A program made the translations under genes and the position numbers. This document shows, in pieces, positions 57,025 to 64,000 of a DNA stretch of 64,000 nucleotides. The stretch is from F1-80-MAGs062 sp046345315. Its GTDB lineage: Bacteria > Planctomycetota > Planctomycetia > Planctomycetales > Planctomycetaceae. The stretch is taken from positions 31,312-95,311 of the forward strand of contig JBKDKA010000042.1 in NCBI GenBank assembly GCA_046345315.1, written 5' to 3'. Each line of letters starts with the position of its first letter. Position 1 is the first letter of the stretch. Under the pieces are notes generated by a model. It saw only the letters and a list, made by a program, of their open reading frames with translations. It was not told where the DNA came from and did no database searches.

Positions 57025-57858
57025 ATGAACACACCATTCCCTGAAGACAACGTGACCGCTGGATATCAGGAGTGGCGTCGGCTGCTTTTTCTTCACTGGC
57101 GCGTTCCGGTCGAAGACGTTCAGCGACTGCTGCCTCGGGGGCTCGAAGTGGATGAGTTCGATGGGAGCGCATGGCTGGGAGTCGTTCCGTTTTCGATGGA
57201 ACGAATTCGTCCGTGGTGGTCACCAGCTGTGCCGGGAATCTCCTGGTTTCTCGAAACCAACGTTCGAACTTACGTCGTTGACAGGCAAGGTGTGCGAGGG
57301 GTCTGGTTTTTCAGTCTCGATGCTGATCAGTGGCTGGCTGTAAAGATCGCAAGACGCTTCTGGTATCTTCCGTATCGGCACGCAGTGCTTTCTCTACAGC
57401 AGTCCGGCGGTGGTCAACCGCAGTTTTCCTCGGGACCTGACGGCGGACTTTCTGCGGGAATGAATGCAGAGTTACGCAGAGAATCCGAAGATGAAATCAT
57501 CCGGGTAAATTACCGCGGAACTCGATCGGAAAAGCCATCTGCTGACTATGAGATTTCGGTCGGAGTCGAGCCTCGGCAGCCCGCACCTGCGGTGACAAAC
57601 ACGCTCGAATATTTCCTTGTCGAACGATACCGCCTGTTTGCTGCGTGCCCGGACGGAACGCTCATGACCGGACGAGTCCATCATGATCCTTACCTGCTGC
57701 GACCGGTGAAATCGTGTAAGGTCCGTCAGAGCCTGACAGCAGCTGCAGGATTCTCCGTTGATGATTCCGCGCCGCCGGACCATGCCGCGTATTCCGATGG
57801 CGTGACAGTGCGTGTCTCCCCGCTTCGCAGGCTGGATCGTTCAGGATCGCGGGGCTGA
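57025..57858 (+). CDS. DUF2071 (YqjF-like) protein
   Basis: A 277-residue protein. FLHWRVPVEDVQRLLPRGLEVDEFDGSAWLGVVPF is the YqjF/DUF2071 signature opening, and FLETNVRTYV and GVWFFSLDAD follow in the expected order. The family is widespread, related in fold to acetoacetate decarboxylase-like proteins, and lacks a proven function. It is cytoplasmic. It is convergent with the sialidase-like gene. Confidence 0.92.
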   Translation: MNTPFPEDNVTAGYQEWRRLLFLHWRVPVEDVQRLLPRGLEVDEFDGSAWLGVVPFSMERIRPWWSPAVPGISWFLETNVRTYVVDRQGVRGVWFFSLDADQWLAVKIARRFWYLPYRHAVLSLQQSGGGQPQFSSGPDGGLSAGMNAELRRESEDEIIRVNYRGTRSEKPSADYEISVGVEPRQPAPAVTNTLEYFLVERYRLFAACPDGTLMTGRVHHDPYLLRPVKSCKVRQSLTAAAGFSVDDSAPPDHAAYSDGVTVRVSPLRRLDRSGSRG

Positions 57859-57891
57859 CCAGCAACCCCGGAATCAAGGTCTGGCGATGCG

Positions 57892-59058
57892 CTATGGCTT
57901 CCAGATGGAAGCTGCGATGTGCTGCTGCGGATTTTTGGCAGTGGTCCAGTAGTAGATTGCGACCAGATTGCCATCGAGACGTTGAATGAGTCGGGGATAA
58001 CCGATATCAGCGTTGATTCCTTTTTTCGAATCGGGGTCTTCTGCGTTTGCCTGAAAGTCACTTCGAATCACGAATTCCGGTTCCCAGGTCCTGCCCTGAT
58101 CGCTGCTGTACCTTCCCTGAATCTGTCCAACTGCCCGGTCTCCGTAAACACAGCAGAGGCGACCATCCTGCAGCTTGACAAGTGCCGGTGGATTGGAATG
58201 GACGTCCATGACTTTCACCGTGCTCAGAAAGTTCCACGTTCTGCAGCCGTCCGCTGAATGATATGCCTCGATCTCAGCTCGACGTGTCCTGTCCAGAAAG
58301 ATCTTTCGACATGTCAGAACAAACTCGCTGTCCGATACCTGAACTGTCTGGCACATGATCAAACTTGCTTCATCTGATTTCGGAGTGATCCACGAAACAA
58401 AATGAAACGACTGTCCGCCGTCAGTCGTTCGAACTGTGGCAAGTCTCTTGAGATTTTTGTTTTCTTTGTGAGCAGAGATGAAGAGCAGACAGTCATGTTT
58501 TCCCTGAACGATGTAGTCGGTTCTGGGTGACAGGGCCATGTCCCGTAACTCCGGGTCATCTGTCAGACCATTCAGACTGTGGGGGCCTTTCCAGTGATGG
58601 CCTCGATCGTCAGAATAAAACAGACCACCTTGCGGGGCGTCATTGCCGTGATATCCGTGAGCGAAAATCCGCATTGCGAAGCTGGGATGTGTGAAGTCGA
58701 GCGGATGTAAAAGTGCAGTTTTGCCTTCTCCGAGGTACTGGCGATGACCGTCGTCAAGAAACCCCTGAGGATCGAACATCGCCCAGGTGTTTCCGCCGTC
58801 CTGACTTCGGGCCAGAAGACTGTTTTCTCGCCCCGCGATGTTGTGGCCTGACTTCAGCTGAAAATCACCCTGTGTGAATCCGACCAGCAGTTCATCTCCC
58901 CATTGCCAGATTCCGTTGTTCGCTGGCCAGCCATGAAAGCGGTTGTTTTCAGTGGCGACGATCACGTGTTCCGCAGACAGCGGTTCATTCCCCAGGACCG
59001 CAGGTGCATCGGCCTCCAGCGCCAAAACCATGAGCACGCACCAGTATCGTGGATTCAT
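57892..59058 (-). CDS. Exported sialidase/BNR-repeat protein
   Basis: A 388-residue protein with a signal peptide (about 1-23, ending AVLG). It shows bacterial neuraminidase (BNR/Asp-box) repeats such as SQDGGNTWAMF, SDDRGHHWKGP, TTDGGQSFHF and SSDQGRTWEPE, consistent with a six-bladed beta-propeller. The arginine triad of sialidases cannot be confirmed from the sequence alone, so it may act on another glycan or simply bind. It is convergent with the DUF2071 gene. Confidence 0.88.
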   Translation of the reverse strand: MNPRYWCVLMVLALEADAPAVLGNEPLSAEHVIVATENNRFHGWPANNGIWQWGDELLVGFTQGDFQLKSGHNIAGRENSLLARSQDGGNTWAMFDPQGFLDDGHRQYLGEGKTALLHPLDFTHPSFAMRIFAHGYHGNDAPQGGLFYSDDRGHHWKGPHSLNGLTDDPELRDMALSPRTDYIVQGKHDCLLFISAHKENKNLKRLATVRTTDGGQSFHFVSWITPKSDEASLIMCQTVQVSDSEFVLTCRKIFLDRTRRAEIEAYHSADGCRTWNFLSTVKVMDVHSNPPALVKLQDGRLCCVYGDRAVGQIQGRYSSDQGRTWEPEFVIRSDFQANAEDPDSKKGINADIGYPRLIQRLDGNLVAIYYWTTAKNPQQHIAASIWKP

Positions 59059-59840
59059 TGTGATTCAGTCCCATGAACTTGATGAGGTGATGATCTGAAA
59101 TGAAACAGGAAGTCGCCGTTCCTGACCGCGAGCGGCGGAGCGACAACTCACGTTGAAGAATAAACAAACGTCCCGCTTCGAGTTCAGCTTCAGGAAATCA
59201 TCATGCGAAGTTCCGTGGCATGAGTCAATTCCGGCGGACATCGGAGCCCGAGTTGCTTACCGATCCGATCAACGTGTCGTCTCTGCCTCGGCATTGAGAT
59301 CTCTGGCCAGGTCCGTGTCAGACTTGTTGTCACTTCAGATGAGTGTTTTCAGTCTTCTCAATCAGAACCATAAATCCACGTGTCGATGCAGAGTTCCGGC
59401 CATCGAGACACTGGCGTTGAGCAATTCTCCCGGTGCCACCGCGCCGGTTACCGGTCGGGTCGTTCTCGTCACGACACGTTTCATCACGCCACAATGAAGA
59501 CAGCCTTCCGTCGGCGGAGGCTGCAATTGGCAGCTACGAAAAGGTCTGCGGTGGTCAGCTCTACGTCCGGTTCATCCGGGCGGAAGCAGCGAGTCGAGCT
59601 TGTCGTGTGGGTTACACGCCTGAATCGCCGGTTCCGCCTGGGCTAGCCAGACGGAGAACTGACAGAGGCAAATTCATCGTTGAGGTAGCTGTCGGTAGCT
59701 GTCAGTTATGGGCTCCGCCGGCACGAGGCCGACGGTAGCCTTGAGTTATAGCTCCGCCGGCACGAGGTCGACGGTAGCTGTCAGTTATGGGCATCGCCGA
59801 GCATCTTCATGGCACCGTGTCAGGTCCGTGCCTCCCTGAA
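59059..59840. other. Non-coding region before the YezD gene
   Basis: About 780 bases with only low-quality short frames, which I reject as genes. It ends in a 39-base tandem repeat at 59691-59800. It separates the sialidase gene from the sulfur-related block and may have grown by repeat insertion or gene decay. Confidence 0.5.
59691..59800. repeat. Tandem repeat, about 39-base unit, nearly three copies
   Basis: The word CGGTAGC recurs with a 39-base period (59693, 59732, 59771), followed by a CTCCGCCGGCACGAGG block and TTATGG or TTATAG. Within each unit CCGCCGG and CCGACGG can form a hairpin around CACGAGG with one mismatch. No coding role seen. Confidence 0.6.
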
Positions 59841-60032
59841 TCACTGAAGGCGGAGTTTTTCGGTTTTCTCGATCAGCACCACAACGCCATCCTGAACGAT
59901 GATGTTGACCTGTCCATAACGAATCGACTGAATCTGGTTTAATATCGTGGCCGCTGTCGCAGGTGAATTGACGTCTCCTGATCGTGGCTTCTGATCGTCA
60001 TGACGACTGCTGGTTCCGGCGACCATAATCAC
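59841..60032 (-). CDS. YezD-family (DUF2292) small protein
   Basis: A 63-residue protein from GTG 60032, with GGAAAGG upstream; ATG 60026 is an alternative. The C-terminal ILNQIQSIRYGQVNIIVQDGVVVLIEKTEKLRL fits the whole DUF2292/YezD domain. The first 25 residues are polar and variable. YezD-like genes often lie beside sulfur-assimilation genes. Here the next - strand gene upstream is a cysteine desulfurase, which supports a sulfur link. No enzymatic activity is known. Confidence 0.82.
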   Translation of the reverse strand: MIMVAGTSSRHDDQKPRSGDVNSPATAATILNQIQSIRYGQVNIIVQDGVVVLIEKTEKLRLQ

Positions 60033-60497
60033 TTCTGCCTTTCCGACGAGTGCTTTGTCAGAGCCTAAAACAGAGGTCTTGTGTCATTCCCGCGCAGGCC
60101 GGAATCCACACTGGGGCACTGGATTCCCGCCTGCGCGGGAATGACGACCCCAAAATCAAGGTGTGACAAAGCACGAGTTTGATTAAATCAGATTCGTAAG
60201 TGGCCACTTCGCGCGGAAACAGCGGAACGGTGGATCTTGATCCGGCACCAGAACAGTGCTGATACCGAAGGCAGGGACGATGCAACTTCAGTGCCGTGTT
60301 CGACGCCTGCCGATCCCGGCGAGGCAATCTTCCGTTCGACGAAGTGACTGAAAATGCTCTGGCAATCCGAATTGCCCGCGAGTTCCTGCGTGCGGTCGTC
60401 TGTCGAGAGCCTCCGACTTGCTGATGATTAATCAGCCGTTCGTCTTCCAGGACACTGCTGGTTGAGATGGAGGCAGACCACCGATGGTTGAAATCCG
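60033..60497. other. Repeat-bearing spacer between YezD and cysteine desulfurase genes
   Basis: About 465 bases. The first part holds the nested inverted repeat at 60050-60174. The + strand frame at about 60263-60424 reads like a protein fragment (FDEVTENALAIRIAREFLRAVVC) that stops at TGA without a clear start. It may be a gene relic, but no family was recognised. No terminator for the desulfurase gene was found. Confidence 0.4.
60050..60174. repeat. Nested inverted repeat with ATTCCCGCG-type REP element
   Basis: The core at 60083-60145 has arms GTCATTCCCGCGCAGGCC and GCCTGCGCGGGAATGAC, the well-known dispersed repeat whose chance translation reads FPRRRESS...WIPACAGMT. It is bracketed by the perfect 11-base inverted pair GTGCTTTGTCA (60050-60060) and TGACAAAGCAC (60164-60174). 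The element type is common in proteobacterial genomes, so its occurrence here hints at transfer or a mobile REP family. It is non-coding. Confidence 0.85.
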
Positions 60498-62231
60498 TCA
60501 GATGTCACGGAATCCGCTGACGCTCACTGACCGAGTTTGAATTCGTCGGACTGCGGCTGCGAGATGTTCCAGCTCTTCCCGAGTGTTATATAGCGAGAGT
60601 GACGGCCGCACGGTCGTTTCCGTCCCGAACCGTCGCAGAGAAGGCTGTGAGCAGTGATGTCCGGCTCGCACCGCAATCCCTTCCTGATCCAGACGCCTTC
60701 CGACTTCTTCAGTGCTGAAACCCCGAAGAACAAATGACAGCACCCCCACTTTTTCTCGGGCCTTCCCGATCAGCTGAAGTCCGTCAATCTGATTCAGCAG
60801 TTCGGTACCGTGAAGCAGCAGCTCATGTTCATAGTGAGCGATATTCTTCAGCCCCAGACGGTTCACATAGTCGAGCGCTGCTCCAAGACCGACTGCATCC
60901 GCAACGTTGGGTGTTCCTGCCTCGAATCTCGCCGGAGGTTGCTGGAATATGGTTTCTTCAAACGTAACGTCACGAATCATATTGCCGCCTCCCTGCCATG
61001 GGGGCAGCAGCTCCAGAAGTTCCTTTCTTCCATAGACAGCACCGATCCCTGTTGGTCCGAAGATCTTGTGCCCGGAAAACACAAAGAAGTCACAGTCCAT
61101 TTCCTTTACGTTCACAGGAATGTGGGCGACGGACTGAGCCCCATCGATCAGAACACGAGCACCATAACGTTTTGCCATCTGCGTCATTTCGGTGACTGGA
61201 AGAATTGTTCCGAGGCTGTTCGACGCCTGAGTGAGAGCGACCAGCTTTGTCTTCGGGCCCAGAAGACGCTGATACTCATCCATCTGAATTTCGCCGCGAT
61301 CATTCACGGGAATGACGCGAATCATCGCTCCACGCTCTCTGGCAACCATCTGCCAGGGAACGATGTTCGCGTGGTGCTCAAGGATCGACAGCAGGATTTC
61401 ATCGCCCGGCTGCAGAAACTTGCTGCCAAAGGTTCGGGCAACCAGATTAATGCCCTCCGTAGTTCCTCGCACAAAGATAATCTCGTCTGTTGAGCCAGCT
61501 CCGAGAAACTGCTGAATCTTCTTCCGAGCACCTTCATAGGCGTCCGTGGCTCGAGCTGCGAGCGTATGAGCGGCTCGGTGGATGTTCGAGTTGTCGCTCC
61601 GATAAAACTGAGCGATGGTGTCGATGACGATATTTGGTTTCTGAGTGGTCGCGGCGTTATCGAGCCAGATCAGCGGATGCCCGTTGATCTTCTGGTTCAG
61701 AATTGGAAAGTCTTTTCTGATCGAAGTGACGTTGAAATCGCGAGAGGTCTGTTCCTTCTGAGCAGTGGCAGCAAAACGAGAACGCAGTCCCTGAAGCGCC
61801 GGATCGTCATCACACAGCCCGGGCTGACCTCCCATCTGCACAGCGCGAATTCGGGAAATGAATTGGCTCAGTCCATCCGGATTCTCTCCTCGCAGTGCGG
61901 TCGATTCCTCTGTGGCAGGCAGTCTCTGATCTCCACTCGGCAGTCCGGGAATTGCCCTGGAAGTTGCTCCGGGAAATTCAGGCAGGGATGATGAAAATCC
62001 AGGATTCCCGCGAAATGATTGTGTCAGAATACTCGGATCCGATATCTGTCCCGACGAAACGGGCGCGAAGGGGACTCCTGCTGATGTAACAGCCTGAAGT
62101 CCCGGAGGATTTGTCATGCTTCCGGGGATCTCAGGAACCGTCGCACCGGAAGTCCGAGGCGGAACGCCGGGAAGTTGCTGAAAAAGGCGGTTCGCGATGG
62201 ACGCGATCAGCTCAGAATTGATTTCCTGCAT
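60498..62231 (-). CDS. SufS-type cysteine desulfurase with long N-terminal encapsulin-cargo-like extension
   Basis: 577 residues from ATG 62231 (or GTG 62243); classical SufS is about 405. The catalytic part (from about 165) has the PLP Lys389 in FSGHKIFGPTG, the catalytic Cys527 in RAGHHCSQPS and LDNAATTQKP near its start, so activity is expected: cysteine to alanine plus enzyme-bound sulfur. The first 165 residues open with a predicted helix, EINSELIASIANRLFQ. A Pro/Gly/Ser/Ala-rich tract follows, with PEIPGSM and PEFPGAT, ending in an Arg-rich helix. Such extensions load cysteine desulfurases into family 2 encapsulins. The gene is 121 bases after a shell gene, which strongly supports a cargo role. 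Confidence 0.93.
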   Translation of the reverse strand: MQEINSELIASIANRLFQQLPGVPPRTSGATVPEIPGSMTNPPGLQAVTSAGVPFAPVSSGQISDPSILTQSFRGNPGFSSSLPEFPGATSRAIPGLPSGDQRLPATEESTALRGENPDGLSQFISRIRAVQMGGQPGLCDDDPALQGLRSRFAATAQKEQTSRDFNVTSIRKDFPILNQKINGHPLIWLDNAATTQKPNIVIDTIAQFYRSDNSNIHRAAHTLAARATDAYEGARKKIQQFLGAGSTDEIIFVRGTTEGINLVARTFGSKFLQPGDEILLSILEHHANIVPWQMVARERGAMIRVIPVNDRGEIQMDEYQRLLGPKTKLVALTQASNSLGTILPVTEMTQMAKRYGARVLIDGAQSVAHIPVNVKEMDCDFFVFSGHKIFGPTGIGAVYGRKELLELLPPWQGGGNMIRDVTFEETIFQQPPARFEAGTPNVADAVGLGAALDYVNRLGLKNIAHYEHELLLHGTELLNQIDGLQLIGKAREKVGVLSFVLRGFSTEEVGRRLDQEGIAVRAGHHCSQPSLRRFGTETTVRPSLSLYNTREELEHLAAAVRRIQTRSVSVSGFRDI

Positions 62232-62249
62232 GAGTCCTGCCACTTCGTC

Positions 62250-62341
62250 TGCTTATGTTCCGAAATCGGAAAACCTTCGATGTTTCGTTCTGCACTGAAT
62301 TCCTCATCGGACAATCACTGTCGATTGCTTATGTTCCGAAA
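62250..62341. repeat. 16-bp direct repeat in the shell-cargo spacer
   Basis: TGCTTATGTTCCGAAA occurs at 62250-62265 and 62326-62341, start-to-start 76 bases. On the coding (-) strand the copies read TTTCGGAACATAAGCA, one just after the shell stop and one about 19 bases before the cargo start. The downstream copy also forms TTCCGA-AA-TCGGAA. They could be a regulator or RNA-processing site, or the trace of a duplication or deletion. Confidence 0.55.
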
Positions 62342-62352
62342 GGACTTCAGGA

Positions 62353-63792
62353 CTACTTCAGTTTTGGCTTCTTGTTCTCATAGTCGTGGTAGTATCCGAC
62401 TTCAACGTTTTCGAGTACCCCGAGTGCATCGTCAGTGAGTACAGCACACGAGAAGTAGAGCGTGAGGAGGTATGATGCGACGCCGAGACTGTCGAGTCCC
62501 ATGAGCCTTGCGGAGAGACTGGGCATGATCTCACCAGGAATACCGGACTGATGAAGCCCGACAACCCCCTGATCGGCTTCTCCGACTCTCATGAGGAGAA
62601 TTCGAGTGGTTCCGTACCACTGGTTGGACTGGTATCGACTCTTGACTTCGAGCTTATCACAGGGGATGAGCGGAACTCCTCTCCATGTGATGACTGGCGT
62701 ACCGAATAGATTCATGGTGACTGGCGGTACGCCTCTCCATGTGCATTCTCTTTCGAATGCAGCGATGGCTTTTGGATGAGCGAGGAAGAAGGCCGGTTTC
62801 TTCCAGACGAGAGCGAGGAGTTCGTCGAGGTCGTCTGGTGTGGGAGCTCCGTATCGAGTGCTGATTCTCATGGAGGGATCGACGGAGTGAATGAGTCCGA
62901 ACCGGGAACTGTTGATGAGTTCCCATTCCTGTCTTTCCTTGATTCCCTCGATGGTGAGTCTCATCTGCTCTTCGAGCTGATCGTAGGGCCCGTTGTAGAG
63001 ATCTGAGACTCTGGTGTGAACTCTGACGACAGTCTGTACAGAAGAGAGCGAGTACTCTCTGGGAGTCGCGCTGTAGTCGACGAAGGTTTCGGGGATCTCG
63101 ACGTTTTCCGCGAACCCTGAGACGAGATCGATGTTTCTTTCGCCGTAGCGATTGACTGTGGACTGCAGTTCCTGATGCTGATCGATGGCTTTCTGGAACT
63201 CAGTTCTGAGACTGGAGAGTTCGGAGAGTACGGCATCGAGATCGTTTCTGGAGAGCGTGAGCAGAATACATGGCGTGATGGTTCTGACGGTGACGTCAGA
63301 AGGTCTGTCGAGCACGAGATCGGTTTCGCCGAAGAATTCGCCTTCGGTGAGGAGAGCGATTCGAAGATTGCTTCCGTGAATTCCCTTGCTGAGAACTTCG
63401 ACCTGTCCCTGTGCGATGATGAAGAACTTGCTTCGGTCTTCACCTTCGGAGATGACCTTGCTTCCGAGTGTGACTTCTTCAGTTCGGAATCGGTTAGCCA
63501 TTCTTGCGACGATGGCGTCGGGTAGACCAGAGAAGAGTGGTACGCTTCGGAGTGACTCAGGTGCGAAGGTTGCGGTTCCTGCGGCGAGTTCGACGCCGAT
63601 TCTCTGAGCTCTGGGGAGTTCAATCTTGGTTCTGTTGACACGGTAAGTTCCGCCGTCAACCTGAACCCATGGGAGCATGCTGAGCAGCCATCTTGGCGTG
63701 ATGGACATCATTCTTGGTGATGTCTTTGTCGTATTCGCCAGATTCCGCGCTACCGCTGTCGTTACGCTGCGCTGAAGCAGATTGTCTGTCAT
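62353..63792 (-). CDS. Family 2 encapsulin shell protein with cyclic-nucleotide-binding-like domain
   Basis: A 479-residue nanocompartment shell subunit of the family-2B type (HK97-like fold with an inserted cNMP domain). Residues 1-80 are the N-terminal arm (SITPRWLLSMLPWVQVDGGTY). The cNMP-like domain follows (about 82-200), with GEFFGETDLVL (151-161). The phosphate-binding Arg is replaced: DRPSDVTVR where R-[ST]-A is expected. The remainder (about 230-479) is the shell fold, with EGIKERQEWELINS, AHPKAIAAFERECT, a duplicated TWRGVP and a C terminus DSLGVASYLLTLYFSCAVLTD. A second shell gene lies 49 bases upstream and the cysteine desulfurase lies downstream, giving a shell-shell-cargo operon. 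Confidence 0.93.
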   Translation of the reverse strand: MTDNLLQRSVTTAVARNLANTTKTSPRMMSITPRWLLSMLPWVQVDGGTYRVNRTKIELPRAQRIGVELAAGTATFAPESLRSVPLFSGLPDAIVARMANRFRTEEVTLGSKVISEGEDRSKFFIIAQGQVEVLSKGIHGSNLRIALLTEGEFFGETDLVLDRPSDVTVRTITPCILLTLSRNDLDAVLSELSSLRTEFQKAIDQHQELQSTVNRYGERNIDLVSGFAENVEIPETFVDYSATPREYSLSSVQTVVRVHTRVSDLYNGPYDQLEEQMRLTIEGIKERQEWELINSSRFGLIHSVDPSMRISTRYGAPTPDDLDELLALVWKKPAFFLAHPKAIAAFERECTWRGVPPVTMNLFGTPVITWRGVPLIPCDKLEVKSRYQSNQWYGTTRILLMRVGEADQGVVGLHQSGIPGEIMPSLSARLMGLDSLGVASYLLTLYFSCAVLTDDALGVLENVEVGYYHDYENKKPKLK

Positions 63793-63841
63793 CGAAAGTG
63801 ATCCGTTCTATGAAAATGAAATCTCTGTATTGGAAGGTTTG

Positions 63842-64000
63842 TCAGATACCAAGTCCGTCAGCGAATCCGTACACCCCGCGACTTTCGTAGTCGTGGTAGT
63901 AACCGACTTCGACATTTTCGAGTACTCCGAGTGCATCGTCAGTGAGCACAGCACACGAGAAGTAGAGCGTGAGGAGGTAAGAGGCGACGCCGAGACTGTC
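63842..64000 (-). CDS. Second encapsulin shell protein, 3' end only (runs off the window)
   Basis: The last 52 codons of a paralogous shell gene. The first 39 visible residues (from DSLGVASYLL to GYYHDYE) are identical to those of the neighbouring shell protein. Comparing the DNA gives about 8 differences in 116 bases, all silent. After HDYE the tails differ: ESRGVYGFADGLGI here, ENKKPKLK in the complete copy. The gene ends 49 bases before the complete shell gene and should be the first of the operon. The 5' part lies beyond position 64000, so its cNMP domain cannot be seen. Confidence 0.88.
   Translation of the reverse strand, partial: DSLGVASYLLTLYFSCAVLTDDALGVLENVEVGYYHDYESRGVYGFADGLGI

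Noticed and set aside
60058..60327. A - strand frame containing FPRRRESS and WIPACAGMT.
   Set aside because: This is the well-known chance translation of a dispersed non-coding repeat.

Overview
The window reads as a chromosomal segment of a planctomycete (Planctomycetota, probably Planctomycetaceae-like). The evidence is a DUF1501 protein overlapping a DUF1549/DUF1553 protein with a planctomycete-type cytochrome-c motif, DUF1570 and DUF1573 proteins, an exosortase-associated exopolysaccharide cluster, separate CoaB and CoaC genes, a lysine/alanine-rich H1-like mini-protein and moderate GC. No rRNA, tRNA, CRISPR array or complete insertion sequence was seen. Layout: (1) 1-13.7 kb, + strand: an exopolysaccharide locus with an EpsI-like protein, a TPR protein, a Wzz/tyrosine autokinase, a polysaccharide deacetylase, a glycosyltransferase, an O-antigen-ligase-type polymerase, an unknown secreted protein, a Wzx-type flippase and a hexapeptide acyltransferase. 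The exosortase itself is not in the window. (2) 14-19 kb, + strand: a GAF-GAF-HlyD membrane protein, a BatA/VWA-like membrane protein and a DUF1573 protein, behind a plausible sigma70-type promoter flanked by inverted repeats. (3) 19-29 kb: a small YHS-like lipoprotein, an H1-like minigene with a clear terminator, a sugar isomerase/epimerase, an AAA ATPase, and a - strand group of hydrolase, DUF1501 and DUF1549/DUF1553 genes. (4) 29-43.8 kb: signalling genes (hybrid kinase with an EF-hand-like loop in its sensor, REC-PAS-GGDEF-EAL protein, FixJ-like regulator), ychF, a FabH/OleA-like synthase, a FloA flotillin, a RidA protein, a DUF1570 peptidase-like protein and a J-like/MshEN fusion. (5) 44-54 kb: two poorly known proteins, a PilZ-like protein, a housekeeping - strand operon (tpiA-secG-yicC-gmk-rpoZ-coaC-coaB) with pheA upstream, and a LolD-like ATPase. 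(6) 54-59 kb: a thioesterase, an IlvD/Edd sugar-acid dehydratase, a DUF2071 protein and a sialidase-like protein. (7) 59-64 kb: repeat-rich non-coding DNA, a YezD/DUF2292 gene, and then the most notable system. That system is an encapsulin nanocompartment operon on the - strand. It has a shell gene cut by the window end, a complete family-2 shell protein carrying a cyclic-nucleotide-binding-like domain, and a SufS-type cysteine desulfurase whose roughly 165-residue Pro/Gly/Ser-rich N-terminal extension looks like a cargo-loading domain. With YezD nearby, this suggests a two-shell-protein compartment for sulfur chemistry. The two shell copies encode the same 39 residues in their shared C-terminal stretch, with about 8 nucleotide differences, all silent, and then diverge at the extreme C terminus.
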